Below are positions 1-5,148 of a DNA stretch of 25,657 bases, in pieces. A program made the translations under genes and the position numbers. The notes below the pieces were generated by a model. It was given only the letters and a program-made list of their open reading frames with translations, was not told the DNA's origin and made no database searches. The stretch covers positions 1 through 25,657 of IMG/VR virus record IMGVR_UViG_3300032080_000021. The stretch is one strand, 5' to 3'. Source of the DNA: a virus. Position 1 is the first letter of the stretch; each line of letters starts with the position of its first letter.

Positions 1-1
1 A

Positions 2-229
2 GTGAAGAACGGTCACGACCAGCACTGCACATGTATCGGGGTGTGGCTCTGCCATACGGACCATGCGTTCATCCACGCACACCCCGGGAAAGCCAAAGAG
101 AACGGCTACATCATTGCTCCGCACGAGACGGAGCCGTGGTTGATGCCGATCCTGACCTATGCGGGTTGGGTGACGTTCGACTGCGTGGGCGGTGTAGCTG
201 TCTACGATAAGGAAGGAACAGGGCCATGA
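2..229 (+). CDS. small hypothetical protein, possibly 5'-truncated by the window edge
   Basis: Open frame from base 2 (GTG) to TGA at 227-229, 75 residues if the GTG is the true start. The real start may lie before the window, and no ribosome binding site can be seen because the sequence begins here. The product has a His/Cys-rich beginning (HDQHCTCIG, then CHTDHAFIHAH), which might bind a metal, and an aromatic C-terminal half. I recognise no family. Its stop overlaps the next ATG as ATGA at 226, so it belongs to the same rightward operon of small phage genes. Confidence 0.6.
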   Translation: MKNGHDQHCTCIGVWLCHTDHAFIHAHPGKAKENGYIIAPHETEPWLMPILTYAGWVTFDCVGGVAVYDKEGTGP

Positions 230-444
230 CACACGGATTGAGCCTTGAAGTCACCATCCCGCCCACTGTCGATACCGCCTCGGTCATCGCAATCGGTGCG
301 AGCGTATGCGATGTGGACACCGACGAAGAGATGACTCTTTCAGACGCGCTCGAATGGGCCTTCTCTTCGTCGGTCGGGGTGATGCAACTCGCGTTGCTGG
401 GCATTTCATGGTCAACGGCACACACAGGAAGAGAGGCCGCATGA
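226..444 (+). CDS. small hypothetical protein
   Basis: 72-residue frame. The ATG at 226 overlaps the upstream stop (ATGA) and sits behind an AAGGAA-type ribosome binding site (about 210-215). It also ends in an ATGA-type overlap with the next gene. The protein is acidic in the middle (DVDTDEE) and ends in a short hydrophobic stretch (VGVMQLALLGIS). I see no signal peptide and recognise no family. Reality rests on the chained stop-start overlaps on both sides, which are typical of phage operons. Confidence 0.6.
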   Translation: MTHGLSLEVTIPPTVDTASVIAIGASVCDVDTDEEMTLSDALEWAFSSSVGVMQLALLGISWSTAHTGREAA

Positions 445-677
445 GGATCACGACGACGTTCGACAAAATCAAGCATGTCGAGAAGCGGAACGGCGTGTGC
501 CCGGTGTGCGGCAAGCGGGTCCAGCGTTCGCAGACGTTCGAGGAAACGCTGAACCCGTTCAACCGGAACGCGGACGGTACGGTCAAGACGCGGGCTGAGG
601 TTCAGGCTTCAGTCCGCGCCAAAGGAAAAGCGTGGGAACCAAACTTCACGCACTGGAATTGCATGGGAGCAAAATGA
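441..677 (+). CDS. small zinc-ribbon-like protein
   Basis: The ATG at 441 overlaps the upstream TGA (442-444) and gives a 78-residue protein; the frame is open further upstream but without a better start. A CPVCGKRV knuckle near residues 20-27 and a terminal HWNCMG give a possible Cys/His zinc site. The middle (TLNPFNRNADGTVKTRAEVQ) resembles a short basic loop. Small zinc-ribbon proteins of this kind are common in the early regions of actinobacteriophages, mostly without known function. The gene ends in an ATGA overlap with the next frame. Confidence 0.7.
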   Translation: MRITTTFDKIKHVEKRNGVCPVCGKRVQRSQTFEETLNPFNRNADGTVKTRAEVQASVRAKGKAWEPNFTHWNCMGAK

Positions 678-922
678 CAAGCATGAGCAGGAAATTTTAC
701 AAGGCCCTAGCGGCGAAGTACGCGAAGTTGCGCCCGGTCCCCACCGACTCGGCACCAGCGTACGAGATGTGGGAAGCGATGGTCATCGGGACCGTCAACT
801 GCATCGCGGAGGGCAACCCGTCGTTCGACCGGGCGCGTTTCCTCGATGCTTGCGGGCATGACCCGTCGATGTGGTGGGAGGCCCACCGGGAAGCCCACCG
901 GAGCGCGGCGCTTTCCCGGTAG
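674..922 (+). CDS. small hypothetical protein
   Basis: Translation most likely starts at ATG 674, which overlaps the upstream TGA (675-677), giving 82 residues; an in-frame ATG at 683 (MSRKFYK) is the alternative. The N-terminus is basic (SRKFYKALAAKYAKLRP) and the rest is predicted mostly helical, with a Trp-containing end (DPSMWWEAHREAHRSA). No family recognised. It is the last gene of the first small operon: a GC-rich hairpin follows at 947-968 and the next gene begins 100 bases later. Confidence 0.65.
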   Translation: MTSMSRKFYKALAAKYAKLRPVPTDSAPAYEMWEAMVIGTVNCIAEGNPSFDRARFLDACGHDPSMWWEAHREAHRSAALSR

Positions 923-946
923 CAACAGCCGATCAGAGGCCGGGGT

Positions 947-968
947 GGGTGGTTATAGCTGACCACCC
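947..968 (+). terminator. GC-rich hairpin after the first small operon
   Basis: GGGTGGT (947-953) and ACCACCC (962-968) form a 7-bp perfect stem around an 8-base loop, 24 bases after a stop codon. No T-run follows, so it is either a weak terminator of the kind seen in high-GC genomes or a processing/stability hairpin in the leader of the next gene. Confidence 0.4.
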
Positions 969-1001
969 CCCTCGGCCCCTCACAGAGCCGTACAGCGGCC
1001 C

Positions 1002-1022
1002 GACTACCAGAAAGGAAGAATC
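1002..1022 (+). promoter_or_regulatory. repeated start-associated leader, copy 1
   Basis: GACTACCAGAAAGGAAGAAT followed by CATGG. Nearly the same leader precedes the gene at 4607 (GACTACCAGAGAGAAGGAAA then ATCATGG). It contains the purine-rich ribosome binding site (AAAGGAAG). The GACTACCAGA part upstream of the Shine-Dalgarno core is not needed for ribosome binding, so its conservation suggests a shared start-associated signal. Confidence 0.45.
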
Positions 1023-1502
1023 ATGGAGGTACTCAGCCTCATCAACCCTTGGTGGGTGTGGGCAATCGCCGCGTTCATCATCATGCCGTTCCTCGGCGTC
1101 CGCTTCTACGAGGCAGACCGGCTATCCGAGCTTGACCGGCAGAGCCTGCCCGGCGTGATTTGCTGGGCCGCTGTCTGCGCGTTGCTTTGGCCGGTCATTC
1201 TAGGCATCGGTCTGGTCCTGCTCGTGACGGTCAGCCCCACGCTGTACTTCATCGGCAAACGGAAGGACCGGCTGGACCGGGAGGAACTTGAAGCCCGGCG
1301 CGAGCGTGAAGTCCTCACACAACTCGAAGCCGAGAAGAAGGCTGAGGACGAGAAGCTAAAGTGGCAGTTCGCGGAAGCCGGGATCACAGAGCCGGAACCG
1401 CCGCACAAGAACCCGCAGGGCCAGATGCGGAAATCCCAGAACGAGCAGTTCTACATTGAGTTCGGCTGGCCCGACCGCTTGACGAAGCGCTACCGGAAGT
1501 AG
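1023..1502 (+). CDS. membrane protein with cytoplasmic coiled coil
   Basis: 159 residues from ATG 1023, behind the AAAGGAAG site in the repeated leader. Two hydrophobic segments (about residues 8-28, WWVWAIAAFIIMPFLGV, and about 43-77, from VICWAAVCALLWPVI on) are followed by a highly charged helix (about 78-125, rich in Glu, Arg and Lys) that should form a coiled coil. The C-terminal tail is hydrophilic and ends with FGWPDRLTKRYRK. The layout suggests an inner-membrane anchor with a cytoplasmic rod. In an early phage region this could be an exclusion or host-modifying protein, but nothing specific shows that. Its TAG stop runs straight into the 1503-1518 palindrome. Confidence 0.75.
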   Translation: MEVLSLINPWWVWAIAAFIIMPFLGVRFYEADRLSELDRQSLPGVICWAAVCALLWPVILGIGLVLLVTVSPTLYFIGKRKDRLDREELEARREREVLTQLEAEKKAEDEKLKWQFAEAGITEPEPPHKNPQGQMRKSQNEQFYIEFGWPDRLTKRYRK

Positions 1503-1518
1503 TGTCCAAGCTTGGACA
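1503..1518. repeat. dispersed palindrome site 1 (operator-like), intergenic
   Basis: TGTCCAAGCTTGGACA, a perfect 16-bp palindrome extending to 18 bp as GTGTCC...GGACAC (1502-1519). It begins in the stop codon of the upstream gene and ends 4 bases before the -35 box of the next gene, the position expected of an operator controlling that promoter. Confidence 0.85.
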
Positions 1519-1523
1519 CATCC

Positions 1524-1552
1524 TTGAACTTGTAAAACAGATTGGATAAAAT
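1524..1552 (+). promoter_or_regulatory. sigma-70-type promoter giving a leaderless transcript
   Basis: TTGAAC (1524-1529), a 17-base spacer, then TAAAAT (1547-1552). The start point expected 6-8 bases downstream falls at about 1558-1560, that is, on the ATG of the Rad52-like gene. There is no Shine-Dalgarno sequence before that ATG. Leaderless transcripts are common in actinobacteria, so both observations fit. The 1502-1519 palindrome abuts the -35 box, so occupancy by a repressor would be expected to block this promoter. Confidence 0.65.
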
Positions 1553-1557
1553 AGACC

Positions 1558-2292
1558 ATGAGCGAAACGACTACCACTCGACGACCCCTGACCATCCGCC
1601 AGCGCAACGGCCTAGTCGGAGACTTGCGCAAGGAACGCACCAAGAAACTCCCCGGCAAAGGCGACCTCACCTACATTGAATCGTGGGATGTGATCGCCAC
1701 CCTCATCAAGGTGTTCGGCTTCGGCGGATTCTCGTCCGAGCTACAGGACATGCAGATCATCAAGATCGAAACGGATGTCCCCAACGCCAGCGGCGGGACC
1801 ACCAAGTTCCGCGTCACGGCGATGGGCACCGTGAAGCTGACCATCCACCAGACCGGCGCGGTCTACACCGAAGCGGCGGCGACCTCGCAGTCCGGCGCAG
1901 TGATCGGTGACGTGATGGACTTCGCGATCAAGACCGTCGAGTCTGATGCGCTGAAGCGTGCGGCCCGGTTCCTCGGCACCCAGTTCGGCCTGTCGCTCTA
2001 CGACGACGGCAGGCTCACCGATGTCGTCGGTGTTGTGATGGCACCGGGCGGGGAATGCCCTCCGACCCCGGAGGAACTCGTCGAGTGGAACGCATGGGCC
2101 GACGAGCAGGACCGCATCCGCGCTGAGATGACCAAGGCGCAGGGCAGGGAAGGCGCGGCGGCTAATCCCCGGCTCGACACCGGCCCAGCCGAAGGCGTCA
2201 CCGACGAACAGCACGCCGACAACCTCGCCCTCGTGAACAAGGCGATCCGCTCCAAGAAACAGGCCGAAGCGAAAGCCGAAGCCACCACCTAG
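1558..2292 (+). CDS. Rad52/22-family single-strand annealing protein
   Basis: 244 residues. The family signature is visible twice: LTYIESWDVIATLIKVFGFG at about residues 37-56, then FSSEL, and a later block at about 119-150 containing DFAIKTVESDALKRAARFLG and QFGLSLYDDG. These match the DNA-binding core of phage Rad52-like annealases, which coat single-stranded DNA and pair complementary strands during recombination and replication. Past about residue 155 the tail is Ala/Glu/Lys-rich and probably flexible, a usual place for SSB contacts. The ATG at 1558 has no ribosome binding site but coincides with the predicted transcription start, so it is probably leaderless. The Cas4-like nuclease at 2669 is the likely partner: nuclease plus annealase is the standard two-component phage recombinase. 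Family assignment is confident; the partner is inferred. Confidence 0.88.
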   Translation: MSETTTTRRPLTIRQRNGLVGDLRKERTKKLPGKGDLTYIESWDVIATLIKVFGFGGFSSELQDMQIIKIETDVPNASGGTTKFRVTAMGTVKLTIHQTGAVYTEAAATSQSGAVIGDVMDFAIKTVESDALKRAARFLGTQFGLSLYDDGRLTDVVGVVMAPGGECPPTPEELVEWNAWADEQDRIRAEMTKAQGREGAAANPRLDTGPAEGVTDEQHADNLALVNKAIRSKKQAEAKAEATT

Positions 2293-2424
2293 ACCTGATG
2301 TATCCCGTCAACGTCACCCCGCCCGGACGGCCAAAAGCCGGCGCGGGGATCGAAGGCCCAACGCTTAGGCAGTGCCGACTTGTCGTTCAGTTCCCGGCAC
2401 CGGGCCTGCGGGGTACATCACCAA
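2293..2424 (+). ncRNA. tandem structured element, copy 1 (candidate RNA)
   Basis: Starts directly after the annealase stop codon. Closing stem P1 pairs 2297-2307 (GATGTATCCCG) with 2409-2419 (CGGGGTACATC): 11 pairs, one G-U. Inside are P2 (CCCCGC 2317-2322 with GCGGGG 2343-2348), P3 (GGCCC 2355-2359 with GGGCC 2402-2406) and P4 (GTGCCG 2372-2377 with CGGCAC 2395-2400). Flanks are ACCT before P1 and ACCAA after. Copy 2 follows with no spacer, the same flanks and a matching fold. It could act as a transcribed leader or ncRNA, or as a folded single-stranded DNA site such as an origin. Strand is assumed from the neighbouring genes. No known RNA family is recognised. Confidence 0.55.
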
Positions 2425-2548
2425 ACCTGATGCGTTCCGTCAACGTCACCCGCCCAACCAACACTGCTAGGGATAACGGGATCGAAGGTTCGGATAGTGG
2501 ATACCTGCATAGTCCACGGAACGCCGTTCCTGCGGAACGCATCACCAA
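2425..2548 (+). ncRNA. tandem structured element, copy 2 (candidate RNA)
   Basis: P1 pairs 2429-2439 (GATGCGTTCCG) with 2533-2543 (CGGAACGCATC), 11 perfect pairs. Against copy 1, stem positions 5, 6 and 8 change on both strands (T-A to C-G, A-T to G-C, C-G to T-A) and position 7 goes from T-G to T-A, so pairing is kept while sequence changes. P2 is CCCG (2449-2452) with CGGG (2477-2480); P4 is GTGGA (2497-2501) with TCCAC (2513-2517). Unpaired blocks are identical to copy 1: TCAACGTCACCC, GGGATCGAAGG, CCTGCGG and the ends ACCTGATG and CATCACCAA. An extra hairpin (GGAAC 2518-2522 with GTTCC 2526-2530) competes with the 3' arm of P1. Confidence 0.55.
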
Positions 2549-2550
2549 CT

Positions 2551-2638
2551 GTTGTGGCCCGGCCGGTCTATAAGGAGACTGCCCGGCGCTACGTGAGGAC
2601 GGACCACTTCATCGGTGGCAGTCGTTCCGGGCCACAAC
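2551..2638 (+). other. 12-bp inverted repeat with nested stem, leader of the nuclease gene
   Basis: GTTGTGGCCCGG (2551-2562) and CCGGGCCACAAC (2627-2638) are perfect reverse complements enclosing 64 bases. A second stem lies inside (GACTGCC 2577-2583 with GGCAGTC 2617-2623). It follows structured copy 2 and ends 30 bases before the nuclease ATG. It lacks the conserved blocks of copies 1 and 2, so it is a separate structure, perhaps a regulatory leader. Confidence 0.45.
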
Positions 2639-2668
2639 TTCACCACCACCAAGAGAGACGAGAGAGTA

Positions 2669-3745
2669 ATGAGCGAAGCACCAGTACAGGAATTTCTAGC
2701 CGAAACGGACGAGGGCGACACTCCCCGGTCCGGCGCACGCGAGATGTCCATGCTCGAACAGTTGTCGGCGGATACGGTCTACGGCGCGATCCAACATGCG
2801 GCGGACAACACCGACCGCGCCCGGCAGGCCGCAGAGTTCGTCCTCGGGGTGTCCAACCTTGGACACTGCCGACAGCACGCCGTCCTGACCGTCCGGCAAA
2901 CCCCGCCGTCAGACGTGCGGGACAAGACCGCCGCGTTCATCGGTCGAGTTCTCGGTGCCGCCATCGAGGAACAGATGAAGATCGAACACCCCGACTGGCT
3001 GTTCCAGTCCGAGGGCACCGTGACCGCACCGTCCGGCTGGGCGCTCGACGGCCACCCCGACATCGTGATCCCGGCCAGCGCCGCGACCGAAGAGTACCCG
3101 CAGGGCGTCTGGGATTTGAAGTCCAAGGACAAGCTCGAAGTCGTCAAACGGTACGGGCAGTCCAAACAGCAGAAGTACCAACTCGTCTCGTACTGCGAAG
3201 CGAAGATCGCGGACGGCACCCTCGACCCGGACCAGCCGATCTGGCTCGTCGATGTCTACTACGACAGGTCCGGCGCATCCGACGAGTGCTACGCCATCGG
3301 GTTCTGGTATGACCCGGCAGACATCAACGAGATTGACGACTGGGTGGGCGATGTCATCTACGCCGCCGCACACGGCGAGGACGCATCCCGCGACATGCCG
3401 CGTGAGTTCTGCTGGAAGTATTGCGAGTACGCCACGATCTGCCGTGGCCCTGACACCGACGTTGAGGGACTCATCGAGGATGTCGAAGTCAAGGCCGCTG
3501 TGGACATGTACCGCGAGGGCCTCGATCTGGTGACTGAGGGCGAGAAGCTGAAGAAAGAAGCGAAGGCGGTCATCCCACCGGGTTTATCTGGTTCCACCGG
3601 GGCAAACAATATCCGGTTCATCCACGTCAACGAGGCTGAGATGAAGGCGTACACCCGCAAGGCGTACGACCGCATCTCGGTGACGCCAACACCCGGCCCC
3701 GAGATGGCGAAGCCGAAACGTAAGACCCGCGCCAAGAAAGCCTGA
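2669..3745 (+). CDS. Cas4/RecB-like PD-(D/E)XK nuclease with likely Fe-S cluster
   Basis: 358 residues from ATG 2669, behind a purine-rich GAGAGACGAGAGAG stretch. The nuclease core is clear: GHPD with Asp131, then WDLKSK with Asp149 and Lys151 (the (D/E)-x-K pair), then a QxxxY motif (Gln171, Tyr175). Cys67 together with Cys248, Cys252 and Cys258 (FCWKYCEYATIC) gives the split four-cysteine pattern that holds a 4Fe-4S cluster in Cas4 and AddB-type nucleases. The basic tail (KPKRKTRAKKA) could contact DNA. Such enzymes resect double-stranded ends, and the Rad52-like annealase upstream is the expected partner for the exposed strand. A copy of the 16-bp palindrome is embedded in the codons just before Cys67. 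No CRISPR genes are nearby, so a recombination role is favoured. Confidence 0.85.
   Translation: MSEAPVQEFLAETDEGDTPRSGAREMSMLEQLSADTVYGAIQHAADNTDRARQAAEFVLGVSNLGHCRQHAVLTVRQTPPSDVRDKTAAFIGRVLGAAIEEQMKIEHPDWLFQSEGTVTAPSGWALDGHPDIVIPASAATEEYPQGVWDLKSKDKLEVVKRYGQSKQQKYQLVSYCEAKIADGTLDPDQPIWLVDVYYDRSGASDECYAIGFWYDPADINEIDDWVGDVIYAAAHGEDASRDMPREFCWKYCEYATICRGPDTDVEGLIEDVEVKAAVDMYREGLDLVTEGEKLKKEAKAVIPPGLSGSTGANNIRFIHVNEAEMKAYTRKAYDRISVTPTPGPEMAKPKRKTRAKKA
2850..2865. repeat. dispersed palindrome site 2, inside the nuclease gene
   Basis: TGTCCAACCTTGGACA, with outer G/C extending it to 2849-2866. Both 7-base arms are intact and only the centre (CC) breaks symmetry. Read here as Val-Ser-Asn-Leu-Gly-His. 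Confidence 0.85.
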
Positions 3746-3747
3746 CC

Positions 3748-4092
3748 ATGCACGACAATCTGCTCCCAAAGAAAAAGGGTCCGCAACTCTGGGAGGACGT
3801 TGCCCTGCCCGGATTCGAGGAACCGGAAAAGCCCGCGCCGCCGCCACTGACGGCGTGGGAGAAGAAAAAGCTCAAAGAGAAGGAGGCGCAGATTGTTTAT
3901 CGAAAGCACAACTCAACCCGCAAAACGACATGCCAAGACTGCGCGGAATTACTCGCGGCAGGGAAAGCGCGGGGAGTGTTCAACGCGACCTACGTCCGCA
4001 TCCAAGGGAGCAAGAAACGCTACCTGTGTTTCCAGCACCACAACGAATGGCGCAACAACGAACTGCTCGGGAAACCCGGTGGGCCACAGTAA
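3748..4092 (+). CDS. small zinc-binding-like hypothetical protein
   Basis: 114 residues from ATG 3748, two bases after the nuclease stop. The N-terminal third is Pro/Lys-rich and disordered-looking (KKKGPQLW, then EPEKPAPPPL). A Lys/Glu helix follows (TAWEKKKLKEKEAQ). The last half carries a TCQDC pair (about residue 61-65) and a LCFQHH block (about 93-98), which together could form a C-C-C-H zinc site. I do not recognise a named family. Its position directly behind the nuclease suggests co-transcription in the recombination operon, but no function follows from that. Confidence 0.7.
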   Translation: MHDNLLPKKKGPQLWEDVALPGFEEPEKPAPPPLTAWEKKKLKEKEAQIVYRKHNSTRKTTCQDCAELLAAGKARGVFNATYVRIQGSKKRYLCFQHHNEWRNNELLGKPGGPQ

Positions 4093-4105
4093 GTCCGAGC
4101 GGAAC

Positions 4106-4321
4106 ATGCTACGGGGATGTACGAACCGCGACATACGGAAACTCCTGAAGGAAGTGTTCGCGTCCGGCGTCCGATACCGGGCGGCGCGCAACGGCGTCGT
4201 CGTCTACGGCCCCATCGGCACCAAGCCAATCTCGATCCACCTCACCGTCTCGGACCACCGGGCACACCTCAACCTGCGGCGCGACCTGCGCTCCATCGGA
4301 ATCGAACTGAAGGAGAAATAG
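4106..4321 (+). CDS. HicA-like (dsRBD-fold) small protein
   Basis: 71 residues from ATG 4106; a GTG at 4079, overlapping the upstream gene by 14 bases, would add nine residues and cannot be excluded. The block from NRDIRKLLKEVFASG through VVVYGPIGTKPISIHLTVSD to HRAHLNLRRDLRSIGIEL matches the alpha-beta-beta-beta-alpha outline of HicA-like phage proteins, including the closing 'S-D-H-R...L-R-xx-G-I' helix. HicA toxins cleave mRNA using a His in a GSHH-type motif. That His is not present here (ARNGVVVYG), and no HicB antitoxin lies next to it, so a non-toxic RNA-binding role is more likely. The fold assignment is from pattern only. Confidence 0.6.
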   Translation: MLRGCTNRDIRKLLKEVFASGVRYRAARNGVVVYGPIGTKPISIHLTVSDHRAHLNLRRDLRSIGIELKEK

Positions 4322-4325
4322 TGAA

Positions 4326-4562
4326 ATGGAAAACACCACAGCAACGGGCCAAGCTACTCGCCGTCCAGAGACGGCTGTCGTCGGGGACCACCTCATACGG
4401 TTCAAGAAAATCGCCTTCGCCCGGAACGGGAACAACGCCGACATTGCCAACGGCGAAGAGGTCGTCCAAGGATGCTGGGTCCAGTTCAAGCGACACTGGA
4501 TTTTCATCCCCGGACTCACCGTTGAAGGACTCCAAGCCCTGATCGAGGGCGACCCTTTTTAG
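4326..4562 (+). CDS. small hypothetical protein
   Basis: 78 residues from ATG 4326. AGGAG at 4311-4315 lies 10 bases upstream. The same site is 5 bases from a GTG at 4321 that opens a different, Ser/Pro-rich frame, but the ATG frame reads like a real protein (DHLIRFKKIAFAR, GCWVQFKRHWIFIPGLTVEG, LQALIEGDPF). It seems to be a beta-rich domain with a short C-terminal helix. No family recognised. The stop is followed after two bases by palindrome site 3, so the gene probably ends a transcription unit. Confidence 0.65.
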   Translation: MENTTATGQATRRPETAVVGDHLIRFKKIAFARNGNNADIANGEEVVQGCWVQFKRHWIFIPGLTVEGLQALIEGDPF

Positions 4563-4564
4563 GC

Positions 4565-4580
4565 TGTCCAAGCTTGGACA
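4565..4580. repeat. dispersed palindrome site 3, intergenic
   Basis: Perfect TGTCCAAGCTTGGACA two bases after a stop codon and directly before the repeated leader of the next gene (4583-4606). As with sites 1 and 5, it follows a stop codon almost immediately. Confidence 0.85.
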
Positions 4581-4582
4581 CC

Positions 4583-4606
4583 TGACTACCAGAGAGAAGG
4601 AAAATC
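4583..4606 (+). promoter_or_regulatory. repeated start-associated leader, copy 2
   Basis: TGACTACCAGAGAGAAGGAA then AATC and the ATG at 4607. It matches the leader at 1002-1022 except for small differences within the purine stretch. It contains a GAGAAGGA ribosome binding site. Confidence 0.45.
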
Positions 4607-4978
4607 ATGGCTGAAGCCAAGATGGACATGAACGTCCATGTGAATGTGAACTACCCCAAGCCCCCGTCCACCCAGCAGGAACGCATCGACGCCCTGCGGG
4701 AAGCCAAGACACTCGTCACCGGCAGGGACCAGAGCGTCACCGGCACCCTGTTCGGAAGCGCGACAGGCTCGATCCGGCAGACGGGCGAGGGCGTGCTGAC
4801 CCTCCTGCGGCTGGCCGAATACATCACCACCGGGCACGACTACCTCGACACCCACCCGACCCCGCCCGATCCGAGCAAGAAGGAAATCCGGCGCGCTGTC
4901 CGCAAGGAAATGAAGAGAGTCACGAAGCTCGGGGCCGGGAAGCTCATCATGCCCAAGATCGTGAGGGGTGAAGAGTGA
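4607..4978 (+). CDS. hypothetical protein
   Basis: 123 residues from ATG 4607, with an AGAAGGA site 7 bases upstream in the shared leader. The N-terminus alternates Met/Val/Asn (MDMNVHVNVNYPKPP), likely a short beta strand. A helical, charged middle follows (QQERIDALREAKTL, LTLLRLAEYITTG), and the tail is very basic (PSKKEIRRAVRKEMKRVTKL), so nucleic acid binding is possible. No family recognised. The stop overlaps the next GTG as GTGA at 4975. With its own palindrome and leader it appears to head a second early operon running to 7887. Confidence 0.75.
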   Translation: MAEAKMDMNVHVNVNYPKPPSTQQERIDALREAKTLVTGRDQSVTGTLFGSATGSIRQTGEGVLTLLRLAEYITTGHDYLDTHPTPPDPSKKEIRRAVRKEMKRVTKLGAGKLIMPKIVRGEE

Positions 4979-5148
4979 CCGAGCTACGCGACAAGATCGC
5001 TGACATCGTGAACGACCACGCCCCCGTCCAGCCGATCCGCCACCTGCCGAACGTCGAGTGCGCCACCCCGGCCTGCAACTTCCGGGGCGAGTTTCAGGCA
5101 CACGCCCGGCACGTAGCAGACCTGATCCTGAAGGTAATCGAGAGGTGA
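4975..5148 (+). CDS. 57-residue C2H2-type zinc-finger-like protein
   Basis: GTG at 4975 overlaps the upstream TGA (4976-4978), and the frame closes at TGA 5146-5148, overlapping the next GTG. The product begins MTELRDKIADIVNDH and holds VECATPAC, then FRGEFQAHARH. That is Cys-x4-Cys followed about ten residues later by His-x2-His, the spacing of a small zinc finger, and a short helix closes it. The gene is below the usual length cut-off, but overlaps at both ends and the metal motif support it. Function unknown; perhaps a DNA-binding or adaptor peptide. Confidence 0.7.
   Translation: MTELRDKIADIVNDHAPVQPIRHLPNVECATPACNFRGEFQAHARHVADLILKVIER

Noticed and set aside
2429-2547. tRNA-like gene (acceptor-like GATGCGT/ACGCATC followed by A and CCA)
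   Set aside because: The stem is 11 bp rather than 7, the unit is about 120 nt, and there is no T-arm with GTTCRA or recognisable anticodon arm, so it is not a normal tRNA.
2298-2573. A 91-residue open frame across the tandem structured elements, in which both copies begin M-x-x-V-N-V-T and reach G-I-E-G
   Set aside because: The repeat period (132 bases) happens to be a multiple of three, but differences between copies fall on first and second codon positions and preserve base pairing rather than amino acids. There is no ribosome binding site and the composition is not protein-like.
2552-2574. Promoter before the nuclease gene (TTGTGG and TATAAG)
   Set aside because: The spacer would be only 11 bases and both boxes lie within the inverted repeat; not convincing.
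2669-3745. Cas4-like protein as part of a CRISPR system
   Set aside because: No repeat-spacer array and no cas1/cas2 or effector gene nearby; the annealase neighbour points to phage recombination.
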